DNA of 64,000 nucleotides from Paenibacillus sp. FSL R5-0345 (GCF_000758585.1 NZ_CP009281.1:310001-374000); one strand, 5' to 3'. Positions 51,490-60,222 are shown, counted from the stretch's first letter. Made by a program: numbers and translations. Notes: generated by a model not told the origin, from the letters alone.

Positions 51490-52624
51490 ACATAAAGTCA
51501 TGGATAAACAAATAGCAGAACCGGTTCCGCTAGGGAGCTATCCACCGTCAGATGTTACGTTTTTGCTCAAGGATCTTAGTGATGTATCGCTGGAGCTGGC
51601 GACGGAAGTAAGGGAGGAAGCTATTCAATCGGGTGTCCATTATTCTGAGATGCTGCCTGTTGAATATCAGCCTACCGAGCAGTATATTGACTTGTTTCAT
51701 GAGACGCTGCAGCAATCGGCTAAGAGGGTAGCTTTGGCTGTTGCCATTGTCTCTGAGATGATTGTCGCAAGAAGAGGGCTAGGTTGTGTGCTGGTCTCTT
51801 TGGCTAGAGCAGGAACACCCATTGGTATATTGATTAAGCGTTATATCGCAGAGAGATACGAAGTAGATCTACCGCATTATAGTATTTCTATTATTCGGGG
51901 CAAAGGGATAGATGAGAATGCGATTCTCTATATTCTGCAGAAGCATGGACTTGATTCTGATTTGCAGTTTGTCGATGGATGGACAGGAAAAGGGGCTATC
52001 CGTGGGGTGCTGATTGATTCTTGCAACAGCCTCTATGAGAAGTATGGTATTCGCTTAAATGATGATCTTGCCGTATTGGCTGACCCTGGAAACTGCGCAG
52101 GCATGTTTGGGACTAGAGAGGACTATCTCATTCCTAGCGCCTGCTTAAACTCTACTGTTTCAGGATTGATGAGCCGAACGGTGTTACACGCTGATCTCAT
52201 TGGTCCTGAGGATTTTCACGGCTCAAAGTTTTATAAGGAGTGGCTGAATGCGGACGAGTCCAATGTATTTATTGATACAATCTGTCCGTATTTCTCTTCC
52301 GTAGTAGCAGAAGCGAAGAGCGCCTGCGAACAGATGCTGGAGCATCCGCCCGAAATCACTTGGCAGGGTCTTCGTGATATTCAGAGTATTCAGGAAACTT
52401 TCGGCATAGATAACATCAATCTGATAAAGCCGGGAGTCGGAGAAACAACACGCGTATTACTGCGCAGAGTACCTTGGAAAATTCTTGTCGATACTATGGA
52501 TAATCCGAATCTAAAGCATATTCTTCTCTTAGCGAAGGACCGGGGCGTTCCTGTTGAGATCTTTCCTGGAATGACGTACTCCTGTTGCGGAATAATTAAA
52601 CCGCTGAAAGGGGAGACGGAATGA
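51473..52624 (+). CDS. StiP-type PRTase with C-terminal PELOTA-like domain (Ter-linked)
   Basis: About 383 residues. The ATG at 51473 is eight bases after GGAGG; a GTG at 51458 is also in frame. The N-terminal three quarters resemble proteins annotated as cysteine protease StiP, reinterpreted as PRTase_1: VSEMIVARRGLGCVLVSLARAGTPIGILIKRY, PHYSISIIRGKGID, and FVDGWTGKGAI. The last about 90 residues (LIKPGVGETTRVLLRRVPWKILVD ... AKDRGVPVEIFPGMTYSCCGII) form a PELOTA/L7Ae-like RNA-binding fold. It is the second successive PRTase in this module. I consider the protease label unreliable. Confidence 0.8.
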   Translation: MKGTSKHKVMDKQIAEPVPLGSYPPSDVTFLLKDLSDVSLELATEVREEAIQSGVHYSEMLPVEYQPTEQYIDLFHETLQQSAKRVALAVAIVSEMIVARRGLGCVLVSLARAGTPIGILIKRYIAERYEVDLPHYSISIIRGKGIDENAILYILQKHGLDSDLQFVDGWTGKGAIRGVLIDSCNSLYEKYGIRLNDDLAVLADPGNCAGMFGTREDYLIPSACLNSTVSGLMSRTVLHADLIGPEDFHGSKFYKEWLNADESNVFIDTICPYFSSVVAEAKSACEQMLEHPPEITWQGLRDIQSIQETFGIDNINLIKPGVGETTRVLLRRVPWKILVDTMDNPNLKHILLLAKDRGVPVEIFPGMTYSCCGIIKPLKGETE

Positions 52625-53454
52625 TATATGCCAGTGATCTAGATCGTACTTTGATCTATTCTTTAGGTGCAATTGGTGTTCCTGAGAATACTCCGGGTCT
52701 AATTCCGGCGGAAATTATCGAGGGGAAGACGAGATCTTACATTTCGCAGCAAGCATTAAATCAGCTACTCGATCTTACCACACGGGTTATTTTTGTCCCG
52801 GTTACTACGCGTACGGTACAACAATACAAGCGTATTAATCTGTTTCAAGAAACGGTCATACCTGACTATGCCGTTACAAGCAATGGGGGGAATATTCTAA
52901 TCGGTGGAGTTGTCGATAAGGAATGGAGAGAATCAATCGGTAGGTTGGTAGCTCGTCACTCTGCTGGGGCTGAAGAGGTTAGATCATATATCAAGGCAGT
53001 TGTACGTGAGGATTGGATCATTAGTGAGAATTATTGTGATGATCTATTCTACTCCTTCATGGTTTATCGGGATCAGTTACCTTTAGATGAAATCACTAAT
53101 CTATCAGATCGGCTCTATAATCTCGGCTGGAGAGTTTCTTTACAAGGCCGCAAGCTGTACGCTGTGCCGGCAGCCGTGAACAAAAGCGACGCTATACTTC
53201 ATCTGCGGCGCACCGTTCGCTCTGAGCCTATGGTAGCTTCTGGAGATTCCTTGCTAGATAAGAGTCTCCTTGAGAGTGCTGACTATGCTATTGCCCCCTG
53301 CCATGGTGAAATATTTGCAGAGCAACAGAGTGGTCTTGTAAAATCAAGGTATCCGTTTACGAAAGAATCAGGTGTATTTGCTGGAGATGAGATTTTGCAG
53401 TATGTAAATATGATCTATAATAATCTAACTGCATTGGGAGTGGGGCCACTATGA
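52621..53454 (+). CDS. HAD-superfamily phosphatase of the Ter-linked module
   Basis: 277 residues; ATGA overlap with the preceding gene. HAD motifs: SDLDRTLIY (residues 5-13, nucleophile Asp and general acid Asp), TTRTVQQYK (motif II Thr), Lys in AVNKSDAILHLR, and VASGDSLLDKSLLESADYAI (motif IV). A cap domain lies between motifs II and III as in Cof/sucrose-phosphatase-like enzymes. Probably dephosphorylates the ribosylated intermediate; this is inferred only from context. Confidence 0.84.
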   Translation: MIYASDLDRTLIYSLGAIGVPENTPGLIPAEIIEGKTRSYISQQALNQLLDLTTRVIFVPVTTRTVQQYKRINLFQETVIPDYAVTSNGGNILIGGVVDKEWRESIGRLVARHSAGAEEVRSYIKAVVREDWIISENYCDDLFYSFMVYRDQLPLDEITNLSDRLYNLGWRVSLQGRKLYAVPAAVNKSDAILHLRRTVRSEPMVASGDSLLDKSLLESADYAIAPCHGEIFAEQQSGLVKSRYPFTKESGVFAGDEILQYVNMIYNNLTALGVGPL

Positions 53455-54506
53455 AAAAGGTAAATATTTATTTCAATCGTTGGTTTTCCGTGGCTTACCA
53501 TTATATGAATCTCCTCCGCAATAACGAGGATGGTATACCGGTTCAAATCTTTGCGACACACCCGGATATCCGCCATATGTCGCTACAAGGTGCTGACTTT
53601 GCTGAAACCGAGCCGGCGCTGAAGGGAATAGAATATGTTCAGTTTTGCGTTGATTTCTGTCGGCGTAATGAGATCGATGTTTTTATTCCACGCTTGCATA
53701 TGCTTGATATTGCTCTCCATGCGGCAATGTTTGATGCGATTGGTACAAAGGTTCTGGTATGTAGAGATCTTGACCTGCTGGAGTCCATTATGGACAAAGG
53801 TAAATTTTACGAGAATGTTAGTGAGCAGGGCATCATGAGTATCCCGGATTATCATGTAGTTAGTACAGCGGAGCAGTTTAAAAATGCTTACGAGGACCTT
53901 GTTGCCAAGGGACATCGTGTTTGTTTTAAGCCAACTGAAACAGAAGGTGGGTTAGGCTTCCGTATTATCGACAATACCCGCGATCCTCTTCAAGAGCTTT
54001 TTGGGTATGTAACTCCATTGATTACGTTTGATGATGCCTATCGTATTCTTGCAAGCAAAGAGACCTTCCCTGATCTGATGGTGATGGAATTACTGGAGGG
54101 ATACGAGTATAGTATAGATTGTCTGGCAGATGAGAATGGTAAGCTGTTAGTAGCTGTGCCACGTCGAAAAGTGGGCGGTCGTCTGCGATTGATGGAACAT
54201 ATTCCTGAACTAGAGGAGATTGCAGCTAGAGTTGCAGAAGTTTACAAGATCCCCTTCAATTTCAATATTCAAATGAAATACAATGGAGATACTCCAAAGC
54301 TGTTGGAAATTAACCCGCGAATGTCCGGTGGACTGCATATGTCATGTTTGTCAGGGATTAACTTTCCTTATTTAGCCGTCAAAAGTGCCCTCGGTGGCGA
54401 GGTTCAGCCTATGAATTTTGAAGGAGATGTACTGGCCAGCCACCTGGAGCAACCGATGATTATGAAAATAAACGGCCAATCCGTCATTTCGGACGCCGTG
54501 AATTGA
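53451..54506 (+). CDS. ATP-grasp ligase of the Ter-linked module
   Basis: 351 residues; ATGA overlap with the HAD gene. ATP-grasp core: VCFKPTETEGGLGFRIID (phosphate-binding loop), LMVMELLEGYEYSIDCLADENGKL, and PKLLEINPRMSGGLHMS with the metal-coordinating Glu and Asn. Such ligases join a carboxylate to an amine using ATP. As the last enzyme of the set, it may couple an amino acid or similar group to the metabolite. A small stem TGAGCG/CGCTCA (54504-54525) begins at its stop codon and precedes the next gene. Confidence 0.85.
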   Translation: MKKVNIYFNRWFSVAYHYMNLLRNNEDGIPVQIFATHPDIRHMSLQGADFAETEPALKGIEYVQFCVDFCRRNEIDVFIPRLHMLDIALHAAMFDAIGTKVLVCRDLDLLESIMDKGKFYENVSEQGIMSIPDYHVVSTAEQFKNAYEDLVAKGHRVCFKPTETEGGLGFRIIDNTRDPLQELFGYVTPLITFDDAYRILASKETFPDLMVMELLEGYEYSIDCLADENGKLLVAVPRRKVGGRLRLMEHIPELEEIAARVAEVYKIPFNFNIQMKYNGDTPKLLEINPRMSGGLHMSCLSGINFPYLAVKSALGGEVQPMNFEGDVLASHLEQPMIMKINGQSVISDAVN

Positions 54507-54531
54507 GCGTTCATAAAGTCGCTCACAAGAG

Positions 54532-55245
54532 GTGAGAACAATTCAGTTTAAATCAAAAGTATTACTTTACGCCGGTATCGGTTATGTTGTCGCTGTATTA
54601 ACGAGCTCTCTTCTGCCTGAGTTCATCTCTTTGCTGTTGCCTTTAGCGGGTGCAGGGATAGGTGCTCTAGTCACGAGAAGTCCAAGAACTAATCTACCGG
54701 CGGAGGTGTTGCCAGCAGGTCCCGTGACGGCACCAATTGCTCCGCCGCCCGCTGCGAGCGCTCCACAATTAAGCAACGCAGCAAATGATACTACATCAGG
54801 TATTCACGGCTATGACGGTAAAACGGAGGACGCTGTGAAGATTGGACCGGAGTTCGCTCCGGTTGTGGAGTATCTTAGCATTCTGGAAGATATGATTATC
54901 TCAGAAGGGCAGAAGGATACGCTGGACAATGAAATTGTCGAGAAATCATTGGCGCTCTTCGCGAGGCTTCAACGTGTAATTCCACTGCTGCAGGAGCTGA
55001 ATAACGGCGAGATTAATCATACGGTCCGCAGATTGATTCTGAAGGATTTAAATGGTGTAATCAATCCGTTCTTACGCCTAGGCGGTGAAGCAAAGACGAA
55101 GAATCGGAGAATGCTGCTGAACGGTCTAAGAGATGTCGATTCCAAAATATCGGATATTGCGTCCACGATCGAACATAAAGACCTGATGGAACTTCAGACG
55201 AAGGCGGAACTGATTCATCAGCGGTACAGCAGTTCCGAACTATAG
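54532..55245 (+). CDS. XpaC-position membrane-anchored protein upstream of telA
   Basis: 237 residues if read from the GTG at 54532. That codon overlaps the Shine-Dalgarno AAGAGGTGA; an in-frame ATT at 54541 is spaced correctly and may be the true start. Two hydrophobic segments (KVLLYAGIGYVVAVLTSSLL and FISLLLPLAGAGIGALV) are followed by a Pro/Ala linker (PAGPVTAPIAPPPAAS) and a helical domain of about 140 residues (EYLSILEDMIISEGQKDTLDNEI ... MELQTKAELIHQRY). In many Firmicutes the gene before telA is xpaC, and the helical part is compatible, but I cannot confirm the family. Its stop is 11 bases before telA. Confidence 0.68.
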   Translation: MRTIQFKSKVLLYAGIGYVVAVLTSSLLPEFISLLLPLAGAGIGALVTRSPRTNLPAEVLPAGPVTAPIAPPPAASAPQLSNAANDTTSGIHGYDGKTEDAVKIGPEFAPVVEYLSILEDMIISEGQKDTLDNEIVEKSLALFARLQRVIPLLQELNNGEINHTVRRLILKDLNGVINPFLRLGGEAKTKNRRMLLNGLRDVDSKISDIASTIEHKDLMELQTKAELIHQRYSSSEL

Positions 55246-55256
55246 GAGGGAATCCC

Positions 55257-56357
55257 ATGTCCACGCAGTTGATCCAATTAAAAAAAGAAGATGAACAAAA
55301 GGTAGTCGAGGAAGCGGCACAATTAATTGAAAAGGTATCCCAAACGGATACTGTTACACTAGATTCCTTGATGGATGATATCGGTAAGCTTGGAGTTAAG
55401 ACGCAGGAAAAAGCAGGACAAACCTTGAAGCTGCTGGATCGTCCAGTGAATGACCTGATGTCAGGCAAACGTGTTGAAGTGCCTAACATGATTATGAAAC
55501 TGCGGAACGAATGTGAGAATCTGCAGCAGAGTAAGAATGTGAGCTTCTTCGGCAAGATGCTGCGTAAGAGTCCGATGAAGAACTATGTGTACAAATATCA
55601 GTCGGTCCGCACGAACATTGATGCCATTGTTACAGGGCTTCGCGACGGTAGAGATACCCTCGAAGAGAGCATTGTGAATATGCGTCAGCTAAAACGTACC
55701 TCCATGGAAGAAATTTATAACCTACAGACCAAAATTGCCTTCGGCAATAAGCTGAAAGAGCTGTTCGAGGTGGAGATCGCGAAGCCAGAGAATGAGTTCC
55801 GTAAAGCGTATCTTGAGCGTGGTCTACGTAAAGTGATGGTTCGTATTCAGTCGATGACAGAGATGATTCTGCTGTACAATCAAGCGATTGCTGCTACAGA
55901 TATCATCAACGACAATAATGATAAGTTGATTGATTCTGTGAATAACGCCATTGATAAGACCTCTAATTTAATTACAGTATCGGCAATGATTGCGATGTCG
56001 TTAGCGGATCAGGAGAACGTCATCAACGCTGTTGAAGCGACGAATAAGACGATTGAAGATCAATTTAAAGAAAATGCACGTCTACTGCGTACCACTACGG
56101 AGAAAACAACCGAGTTGCTATCTAAGCCTTCTATGTCCATGGAAGCTGTGAACCAAGCGATCGGCGATTTGCTTAGCGCTTTAGACACTTCAGAACAGTC
56201 TAACCGTCGTATTATTGAAAGCTGCCAGGATTATACGTCTAAAATGACGGCAATCAATACTCAACTAGGCAATCGTTTAGGATTGAATGAGGCGGACAAG
56301 CCGCAGGCGCTGAAGCAAGGAGAGGCTGAGAGTCAACTTAGCAGCTTCTTGAACTAA
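55257..56357 (+). CDS. telA: TelA-family toxic anion resistance protein
   Basis: 366 residues; GGAGGGAAT upstream. Almost wholly alpha-helical. Family features: DDIGKLGVKTQEKAGQTLKLLDRPVNDLM, FFGKMLRKSPMKNYVYKYQSVRTNIDAIVTGLRDGRDTL, LFEVEIAKPENEFRKAYLERGLRKVMVRIQSM and MIAMSLADQENVINAVEATNKTIEDQFKENA. TelA/YceH/YaaN proteins are linked to tellurite, telluride and antibiotic tolerance by an unknown mechanism. It ends the Ter locus; a strong terminator follows. Confidence 0.92.
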   Translation: MSTQLIQLKKEDEQKVVEEAAQLIEKVSQTDTVTLDSLMDDIGKLGVKTQEKAGQTLKLLDRPVNDLMSGKRVEVPNMIMKLRNECENLQQSKNVSFFGKMLRKSPMKNYVYKYQSVRTNIDAIVTGLRDGRDTLEESIVNMRQLKRTSMEEIYNLQTKIAFGNKLKELFEVEIAKPENEFRKAYLERGLRKVMVRIQSMTEMILLYNQAIAATDIINDNNDKLIDSVNNAIDKTSNLITVSAMIAMSLADQENVINAVEATNKTIEDQFKENARLLRTTTEKTTELLSKPSMSMEAVNQAIGDLLSALDTSEQSNRRIIESCQDYTSKMTAINTQLGNRLGLNEADKPQALKQGEAESQLSSFLN

Positions 56358-56396
56358 TTGTTTCTGAAATTCGCATGAATACACAGTATAGGATGT

Positions 56397-56428
56397 AAAG
56401 CCTGTTGAATTTTTCAGCAGGCTTTTTT
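56397..56428 (+). terminator. Rho-independent terminator ending the Ter locus
   Basis: AAAGCCTGTTGA pairs with TCAGCAGGCTTT around an ATTTT-type loop (one bulge), followed by six T residues. Confidence 0.88.
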
Positions 56429-56523
56429 CTTTGTTCTTTTTTCAACATTAATTATAATATATTCCAATTTACTAAAATTTTCTCATGAGATATTATGGTA
56501 AAGATCTGATGGATTTATTGATG

Positions 56524-56600
56524 CTCAGGTGCACCTAAGATGAAAGGATCGGCTTTATCATGCGCTGTTTCAAGAGAAACGGGCATACCTATTGGGAGGG
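56524..56600 (+). promoter_or_regulatory. Structured leader of the SLH gene
   Basis: Two hairpins lie side by side: GATGAA/TTTATC (56539-56544 with 56554-56559, six-base continuous pairing with one G-U; a further G-C pair beyond a bulge) and GTTTC-AAGA-GAAAC (56567-56580). AGGT near 56527 can pair with ACCT near 56587 to close a three-way junction directly before the GGGAGGGG ribosome-binding site. It does not match the c-di-GMP riboswitch consensus as I know it. Candidate cis-acting RNA. Confidence 0.4.
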
Positions 56601-56608
56601 GTAAATGG

Positions 56609-59095
56609 ATGGGCAGAAAGTTTAGGGGAATATTAGCTGGTGCACTGGGCGTAAGTATGCTTTTTAGTTCTTTAGGGGTAGTAACAGCACAAAATAGCAA
56701 GGATTACGAAGGCCATTGGGCTCAAAAAGCTATTGATAGCTGGTTAGACAGCGGCAAGTTGAAGGGTTTTGAAGATGGCTCTGTAAAGCCAAATCAAACC
56801 ATAACAAGAGCTGAGTTTATGACATTGGTCAACCGTGCGTTTAATTATACGAAGCTAGCTAAGATTAGTTACGATGATGTGCCTTCTACTAACTGGGCAT
56901 ATAATGAGATAGCGAGAGCAGTTGAAGCCGGATATATCCAAGGATTTAACAACGAGATGCGTCCGAATGCTCCAATTAACCGCCAGGAAGCAGCAGTCAT
57001 TATTAGCAGACTGTTGAAACTGGAAGGGGGGAGTGTTGATGAGCTGAAGGTGTTTAGCGATGCTGGACAAATTGCTGCATGGAGCAAAGAAAGCGTTGCT
57101 TCAGCAGTTAAAGCCGGTGTTCTGAAAGGATACCCTAATGGGACTTTTGCGCCTGGACAGGCATTAACCCGTGCAGAGTCCTTGACACTGATTGATTCCG
57201 CTGAGGCTCTTACACATATAGTGTTGCCGACAGCTTCTCCAGTTACAACTTCTTTGCCTAGTGTTGCGCCAACGGCAACGGCAACTGCAGCATCCGCTGG
57301 TGGTGCTGGTGGTGCTGGTGGTGCTGGTGGTGCTGGTGGTGGTCAATCTGAGGCAACTTCTACTCCAACCGCTACACCCACACCCACTGCTTCACCAACG
57401 TCAACCCCTGAACCTACAATGCCTATAAAAGAATTGCCCGCCTTAGATATTCATATTACATCTACTCCAAATGAGTCAGTCACAAATTCCGTTTATCTGA
57501 AAGTTGACTTTAGTAAAGTTTTTGACACAATAGTGAATCAAAATGATCAGATCACTTACTATATTACATCCGAGCCGATTAATGACAGGGATCTCCGCTG
57601 GGGCCTTACTAATCTTAACTCATATATAACTATGTCCGGTTATACAGCTCGACTTATGCCCGAAATCACGGTGTCTTCTAGTTATATAGATGGAGGTGGA
57701 GATGGAGAAAAGTATGTATCGGTTGTTGTTAGAAACCATAAAGAAGAAATTACAGGATACTACACCCAAAAGATGAACTTGAAGTTCTCGCAAACGGAGC
57801 AAGCCAGTGACATGGTGAAGTTAGAAAGTGGAGTAACCATTACACAAGAAAAATTTATCTATGACGGTTGGATAAATCCAGGGGAATACTATTCTGATAT
57901 TATTGATGTTACAAATGCTTTTGCACAGTTAAATGGTAATGCGGTTTCTTATACGATTTATCCTAAGTATTACAAGGATTTGGATCAGAACCCTCAACTT
58001 AATGATAGTATTTCTGCCTCGCGTACTTTATACAAAAGCAATCGAATTAGAGTGGTTGAAACTACTTATTCTTCCGGCGGGGCAACATCACCAGGGTATA
58101 TTCCTATTGTTTACGAATCCTATTATAACTATAAAACCTACAATGAAGCAGAATATATGATTGTGTTCTATGACACCAATTTGAAGGCTATCGCTTATTA
58201 CGAAGGAAAAGTTCAATTAAGTGACGAATTGGCAGTTGAAGCCGCCGAGAAGAGGATTGACGATATTCCGATCAGTCTAGGGTTGAAGGAAGAGGATACT
58301 ATAAATAGGGCCACTAGAGCCTATGAGGCACTTAATGAATCACTCCGTGGGAGGATTAGTGAGCAGCGTAAAGTGAAACTTATGAATGCTCAAGAAACTC
58401 TTGAAATACTTAAGAAATCAGGGCCGTTACAGAACCTCGCGCTTGTCTCTTCCTATATTGGTATTAGAGAATTTCACCTCAACGGTACGTTAGTTAATGC
58501 GTATACTATAGACTTCCCGGATACTTTAAGAAGAGAGATTGGAAGCTTTTCTTACTATATTACTAAAAATCCGATCACTGGGAACGATTTAGAGGCTCCT
58601 AGTATTTACGGTAAATATGCTTTTTCGGAGATTAATACAATACTACTGCCTATTCGGGATAAGATAGGTGATTATAACGTAACGATAGTTTATTACGATA
58701 AGGCAGATAAGCCACTGCGCTATACGACAAAGCAGATGAACTTTTCAGCCCTTTCTCCAGCATGGGACAATTCTGCGGTTCAAGTGTTGGATGGAGTGAC
58801 TATGGAACGTCATTATGGCAACGGCGGACGTGTAGACTTTATTGATGTCCAAAACTACGTACGCGCACACCGGGAGGCTGTATATTTCACAGTCACATCA
58901 AGATCGATGCTGGAAAAAGAACAAGCTTTTACGGTCGAAAATGTGGTCAAGAATTTGAATCAGGTCTATCAAGGAATGGCCGTTTTCAATTCTTCTGATC
59001 CGGCTTTAAATGGACAGACAGAAGAATATATCGTTATTTTTTATGATAAAGATTATAAGGCAATAAGCTATTACACAGGGGTCCTGAAAGACTAA
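56609..59095 (+). CDS. SLH-domain surface protein, N-terminal anchors
   Basis: About 828 residues from the ATG at 56609 with GGGAGGGG upstream; the in-frame ATG at 56540 lies in the leader structure. Signal peptide RGILAGALGVSMLFSSLGVVTAQ, then three SLH repeats (DYEGHWAQKAIDSWLDSGKL, SYDDVPSTNWAYNEIA, VFSDAGQIAAWSKES). A low-complexity linker of Gly-Ala-Gly triplets and TATPTPTAS repeats (about 225-275) leads to a large region with two or three related beta domains, each including YYITSEPINDRDL / YYITKNPITGNDL / YFTVTSRS and MIVFYD or YIVIFYDKD...AISYY. The repeated unit is not one I recognise. Role: cell-surface structural or adhesive protein. Confidence 0.87.
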   Translation: MGRKFRGILAGALGVSMLFSSLGVVTAQNSKDYEGHWAQKAIDSWLDSGKLKGFEDGSVKPNQTITRAEFMTLVNRAFNYTKLAKISYDDVPSTNWAYNEIARAVEAGYIQGFNNEMRPNAPINRQEAAVIISRLLKLEGGSVDELKVFSDAGQIAAWSKESVASAVKAGVLKGYPNGTFAPGQALTRAESLTLIDSAEALTHIVLPTASPVTTSLPSVAPTATATAASAGGAGGAGGAGGAGGGQSEATSTPTATPTPTASPTSTPEPTMPIKELPALDIHITSTPNESVTNSVYLKVDFSKVFDTIVNQNDQITYYITSEPINDRDLRWGLTNLNSYITMSGYTARLMPEITVSSSYIDGGGDGEKYVSVVVRNHKEEITGYYTQKMNLKFSQTEQASDMVKLESGVTITQEKFIYDGWINPGEYYSDIIDVTNAFAQLNGNAVSYTIYPKYYKDLDQNPQLNDSISASRTLYKSNRIRVVETTYSSGGATSPGYIPIVYESYYNYKTYNEAEYMIVFYDTNLKAIAYYEGKVQLSDELAVEAAEKRIDDIPISLGLKEEDTINRATRAYEALNESLRGRISEQRKVKLMNAQETLEILKKSGPLQNLALVSSYIGIREFHLNGTLVNAYTIDFPDTLRREIGSFSYYITKNPITGNDLEAPSIYGKYAFSEINTILLPIRDKIGDYNVTIVYYDKADKPLRYTTKQMNFSALSPAWDNSAVQVLDGVTMERHYGNGGRVDFIDVQNYVRAHREAVYFTVTSRSMLEKEQAFTVENVVKNLNQVYQGMAVFNSSDPALNGQTEEYIVIFYDKDYKAISYYTGVLKD
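57298..57342 (+). repeat. Gly-Gly-Ala coding tandem repeat
   Basis: GGTGGTGCT (9 bp) repeats about four to five times in frame, giving GGAGGAGGAGGAGG in the SLH protein linker. Slippage would change linker length in steps of three residues. Confidence 0.8.
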
Positions 59096-59186
59096 TAAGG
59101 GAACAAGAACTCACAGCAATCATAAAGCCCTATCCTCATACATAAGTTGTCACAAGACTACATGTGTAGAAAGTGGGGATAGGCAT

Positions 59187-59276
59187 ATGATCTTAGGGTG
59201 TTTGATACTCGTGCTTATCATCGTAGCCAGCAGCGAAAAAGCAGAAGCGATAGCCAAATTGAATGACGACAGTTAG
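59187..59276 (+). CDS. Small membrane peptide (29 residues)
   Basis: ATG at 59187 with GGGGATAGG upstream; product MILGCLILVLIIVASSEKAE followed by AIAKLNDDS. A single N-terminal membrane helix and a charged tail. The ribosome-binding site lies in the 3' arm of an inverted repeat (CCTATCC near 59130, GGATAGG near 59177), so it could be hidden in RNA structure. It is too short to judge by coding bias. No family recognised. The rest of 59096-59433 holds no gene; a TATAAT at 59360-59365 may be the -10 of the next gene. Confidence 0.45.
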   Translation: MILGCLILVLIIVASSEKAEAIAKLNDDS

Positions 59277-59433
59277 CGGGAATTAACATCAATTCCTCTA
59301 AGAAATTCGGGGATTTTCAACCACAACTTGGTTCAAGTAATTTCCAGCGGGTTATTGGGTATAATAACTCAAGGCTGTACGATTAGCCCTTACCTTAACT
59401 AGCTGGAAATACCAAAATCCCTAAGGAGGTCAC

Positions 59434-60222
59434 ATGGAGAACGAGGCGCTGCTTCAGGTTGAACAATTGGCACTCAAGAAACAGAAAATCTTTCGGCAAA
59501 GTATAATGCGTTATATTGCCAGAGCCATGCTGGCCAGTATGTTTATCGGGTTTGGTGTAATTGTAGCCTTCAAGACAGGTAACTATTTCTATATGGAGCA
59601 TTCACCATTTGCGTATCCGATGGCTGCAATTACTTTTGGAGCAGCGATTATCCTTATCTCATACGGTGGAGGGGACTTATTTACCGGAGATACCTTTTAT
59701 TACACGTATACAGCTTTGAGACGTAAAATGAAATGGTCCGAGGTTGTACGCATGTGGGTTATGAGTTATATCGGTAATATCCTTGGTGCTGCTGTATTTG
59801 CATTATTGATTTTTTTAACAGGACTGTTTTACAGTTCTGATGTAAATGGATTTTTGCTATATGTGGTTGAGCATAAAATGGGGGCTCCGGCAGGTCAGCT
59901 TTTTTTCCGTGCTATCCTCTGTAACTGGCTCGTGTGTATGGCTTTTTTCATACCGATGAATATTAAAGGCGATGGGGCTAGGATGTTCGCAATGGTCTTA
60001 TTCGTATTCTGTTTTTTTATCTCCGGTTATGAGCATAGTATTGCTAATATGTGTACCTTTGCGATTGCATTGGTCCTTGACCATCCTGGAACGGTTTCGT
60101 GGGCCGGTGTGGTACATAATCTTGTGCCTGTTACAATCGGCAATCTAATTGGTGGTGGAGTTCTGATGGGGGTTATGTATTATTATGTGAACAAACCTTT
60201 TCTGGACGATACAAAGCACTAA
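59434..60222 (+). CDS. Formate/nitrite transporter (FNT) family channel
   Basis: 262 residues with TAAGGAGGTCAC upstream. Six expected helices. FNT signatures: MLASMFIGFGVIVAF, GGGDLFTGDTFYYTYTAL, LFFRAILCNWLVCMAFFIP and GYEHSIANMCTF with the central His of the pore. FNT proteins are pentameric channels for formate, nitrite or hydrosulfide. No neighbouring formate lyase or nitrite reductase is present to choose between them. A terminator follows. Confidence 0.9.
   Translation: MENEALLQVEQLALKKQKIFRQSIMRYIARAMLASMFIGFGVIVAFKTGNYFYMEHSPFAYPMAAITFGAAIILISYGGGDLFTGDTFYYTYTALRRKMKWSEVVRMWVMSYIGNILGAAVFALLIFLTGLFYSSDVNGFLLYVVEHKMGAPAGQLFFRAILCNWLVCMAFFIPMNIKGDGARMFAMVLFVFCFFISGYEHSIANMCTFAIALVLDHPGTVSWAGVVHNLVPVTIGNLIGGGVLMGVMYYYVNKPFLDDTKH

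Noticed and set aside
51473..52624. Cysteine protease function for the StiP-type protein.
   Set aside because: I see no convincing Cys-His catalytic pair in papain-like context; PRTase-like and PELOTA-like features fit better.
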